The notes below the pieces were generated by a model. It ran no database searches, was not told the DNA's origin, and saw only the letters and a program-made list of their open reading frames with translations. A program made the position numbers and the translations under genes. From contig JAODNQ010000135.1 in NCBI GenBank assembly GCA_025464695.1, positions 1 to 6,475 of the forward strand: a stretch of DNA of 6,475 bases, written 5' to 3'. How positions within the stretch are numbered: the first letter of the stretch is position 1; each line of letters starts with the position of its first letter. Below are positions 5,460 to 6,475 of this stretch, piece after piece. The stretch is from Frankiales bacterium. GTDB lineage: Bacteria > Actinomycetota > Actinomycetes > Mycobacteriales > SCTD01.

Positions 5460-6475
5460 CTACCCGCTGACCTCGCTGCTGCCCGCCTGGGTGTCCTTGC
5501 TGGCCGGCACCCGCTCGTTGCGCAGGTCGTACCGCTCGACCGCCTTGGCGGGCAGCCCGCCGTCGACCTCGCCCCGGGCCCCCAGCGCGTTGAGGACGGC
5601 GACGGCGACGGACTCGGCGTCGGTGCGGAAGTGCCGGCGCAGGGCGGCCCGGGTGTCGGAGCGGCCGTAGCCGTCCGTGCCGAGGCTGCTCCAGTCCTGC
5701 TCGACCCAGCGGCTGACCTGGTCGGGGACGGCGCGCATCCAGTCGCTGACGGCCACGACCGGCCCGGGAGCGCCCGACAGCGCCTGGGTGACGTACGGCG
5801 TGCGACGCGAGCCCGGGTCCAGCAGGGCGTCGGCCTCGCAGGCCACGGCGTCGCGGCGCAGCTCGTTCCAGCTCGTGACGGACCAGACGTCGGCGACGAC
5901 GCCCCAGTCCTCGCGCAGCAGCTGCTGGGCCTCGAGCGCGTGCCGGACGCTGACACCGCTGGCCAGCACCTGCGCCCGCGGGCCCTCCCCTGAGCCGGGC
6001 CGGTAGCGGTAGATCCCCCGCAGGACGCCCTCGCGCAGGTCGGGGACGTCGGGCATGGCCGGCTGCGGGTAGGGCTCGTTGTAGACGGTCAGGTAGTAGA
6101 AGACGTCCTCCGGCTGCTCGCCGTACATCCGGCGGAGCCCGTCCTCGACGATGAACGAGATCTCGAAGCCGAAGGCCGGGTCGTAGGCGACGACGGCGGG
6201 GTTGGTGCTGGCCAGCAGCAGGCTGTGGCCGTCCTGGTGCTGCAGGCCCTCGCCGTTCAGGGTGGTACGGCCGGCGGTGGCACCGAGCAGGAAGCCGCGG
6301 CCGAGCTGGTCGCCCATGGCCCACATCTGGTCGCCGGTGCGCTGGAACCCGAACATCGAGTAGAAGACGTAGACCGGGATCATGGGCTCGCCGTGGGTGG
6401 CGTAAGACGTCCCGGCAGCGATCACCGACGCCATCGACCCGGCCTCGGTGATGCCCTCGTGCAGGATCTGGCCGC
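5460..6475 (-). CDS. aceE: pyruvate dehydrogenase E1 component, homodimeric type, C-terminal part (5' end outside window)
   Basis: The last 337 residues of an AceE-type pyruvate dehydrogenase E1 are visible, from [14 protein letters not shown] at the window edge to TAG at 5460-5462. The enzyme decarboxylates pyruvate using thiamine diphosphate and transfers the acetyl group to lipoyl E2, feeding acetyl-CoA to the TCA cycle. Diagnostic blocks are [33 protein letters not shown] (holding an active-site His region of the family), [28 protein letters not shown], and near the end [12 protein letters not shown] and LRRHF. These follow the C-terminal half of E. coli AceE in order and without gaps, covering the end of the central domain and the whole C-terminal domain. 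The extreme C-terminus ([13 protein letters not shown]) is a polar tail that is probably variable. The frame is intact. The thiamine diphosphate-binding N-terminal domain lies outside the window. The identification is firm. Confidence 0.96.
   Translation of the reverse strand, partial: GQILHEGITEAGSMASVIAAGTSYATHGEPMIPVYVFYSMFGFQRTGDQMWAMGDQLGRGFLLGATAGRTTLNGEGLQHQDGHSLLLASTNPAVVAYDPAFGFEISFIVEDGLRRMYGEQPEDVFYYLTVYNEPYPQPAMPDVPDLREGVLRGIYRYRPGSGEGPRAQVLASGVSVRHALEAQQLLREDWGVVADVWSVTSWNELRRDAVACEADALLDPGSRRTPYVTQALSGAPGPVVAVSDWMRAVPDQVSRWVEQDWSSLGTDGYGRSDTRAALRRHFRTDAESVAVAVLNALGARGEVDGGLPAKAVERYDLRNERVPASKDTQAGSSEVSG

Noticed and set aside
1..6475. A defence, toxin-antitoxin, mobile-element or CRISPR system
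   Set aside because: No gene carries the corresponding motifs, there are no direct-repeat arrays or terminal repeats, and composition is uniform across the window.

Overview
The window comes from the chromosome of a very G+C-rich bacterium. Nearly all codons end in G or C and GTG starts are common. The protein families (a DUF3145 protein, a homodimeric AceE-type pyruvate dehydrogenase E1, a DUF2795 protein with a long polar N-terminus, and a polymerase-less PolX-like HhH-PHP protein) point to the Actinomycetota. The sequence does not let me name a genus. I see no transposase, integrase, tRNA, rRNA, CRISPR array, phage gene or abrupt composition change, so this looks like ordinary vertically inherited chromosome.

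Layout, left to right. (1) The 3' end of an adenosine deaminase-family gene (1-390, +). (2) A DUF3145 gene of unknown function (525-1010, +). (3) A probable three-gene operon on +: a multi-pass membrane protein with two channel-type TM_helix segments (1130-1933), a PAP2-family membrane phosphatase (1956-2720), and an HhH-PHP protein resembling the two ends of PolX without the polymerase core (2717-3787). The last two share a GTGA overlap. (4) On the minus strand, an unrecognised 279-residue protein with four C-terminal cysteines (3753-4592), whose 3' end overlaps the HhH-PHP gene convergently by 35 bp. (5) A DUF2795 gene (4777-5184, -) followed by a strong 15-bp hairpin (4715-4755), the best terminator candidate here. 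(6) A short divergent region with two small inverted repeats. (7) A 52-codon ORF on + (5280-5438) that looks like a small membrane or exported protein. (8) The 3' part of aceE on the minus strand (5460 to beyond 6475), convergent with the small ORF.

The genes fall into unrelated jobs: purine salvage, central carbon metabolism, membrane and lipid functions, possible DNA maintenance, and several conserved unknowns. The only group likely to be co-expressed is the TM_helix / PAP2 / HhH-PHP set. Nothing amounts to a clear new multi-gene system. The best leads are the small exported-type ORF, the cysteine-bearing unknown protein and the three-gene membrane/PHP operon.
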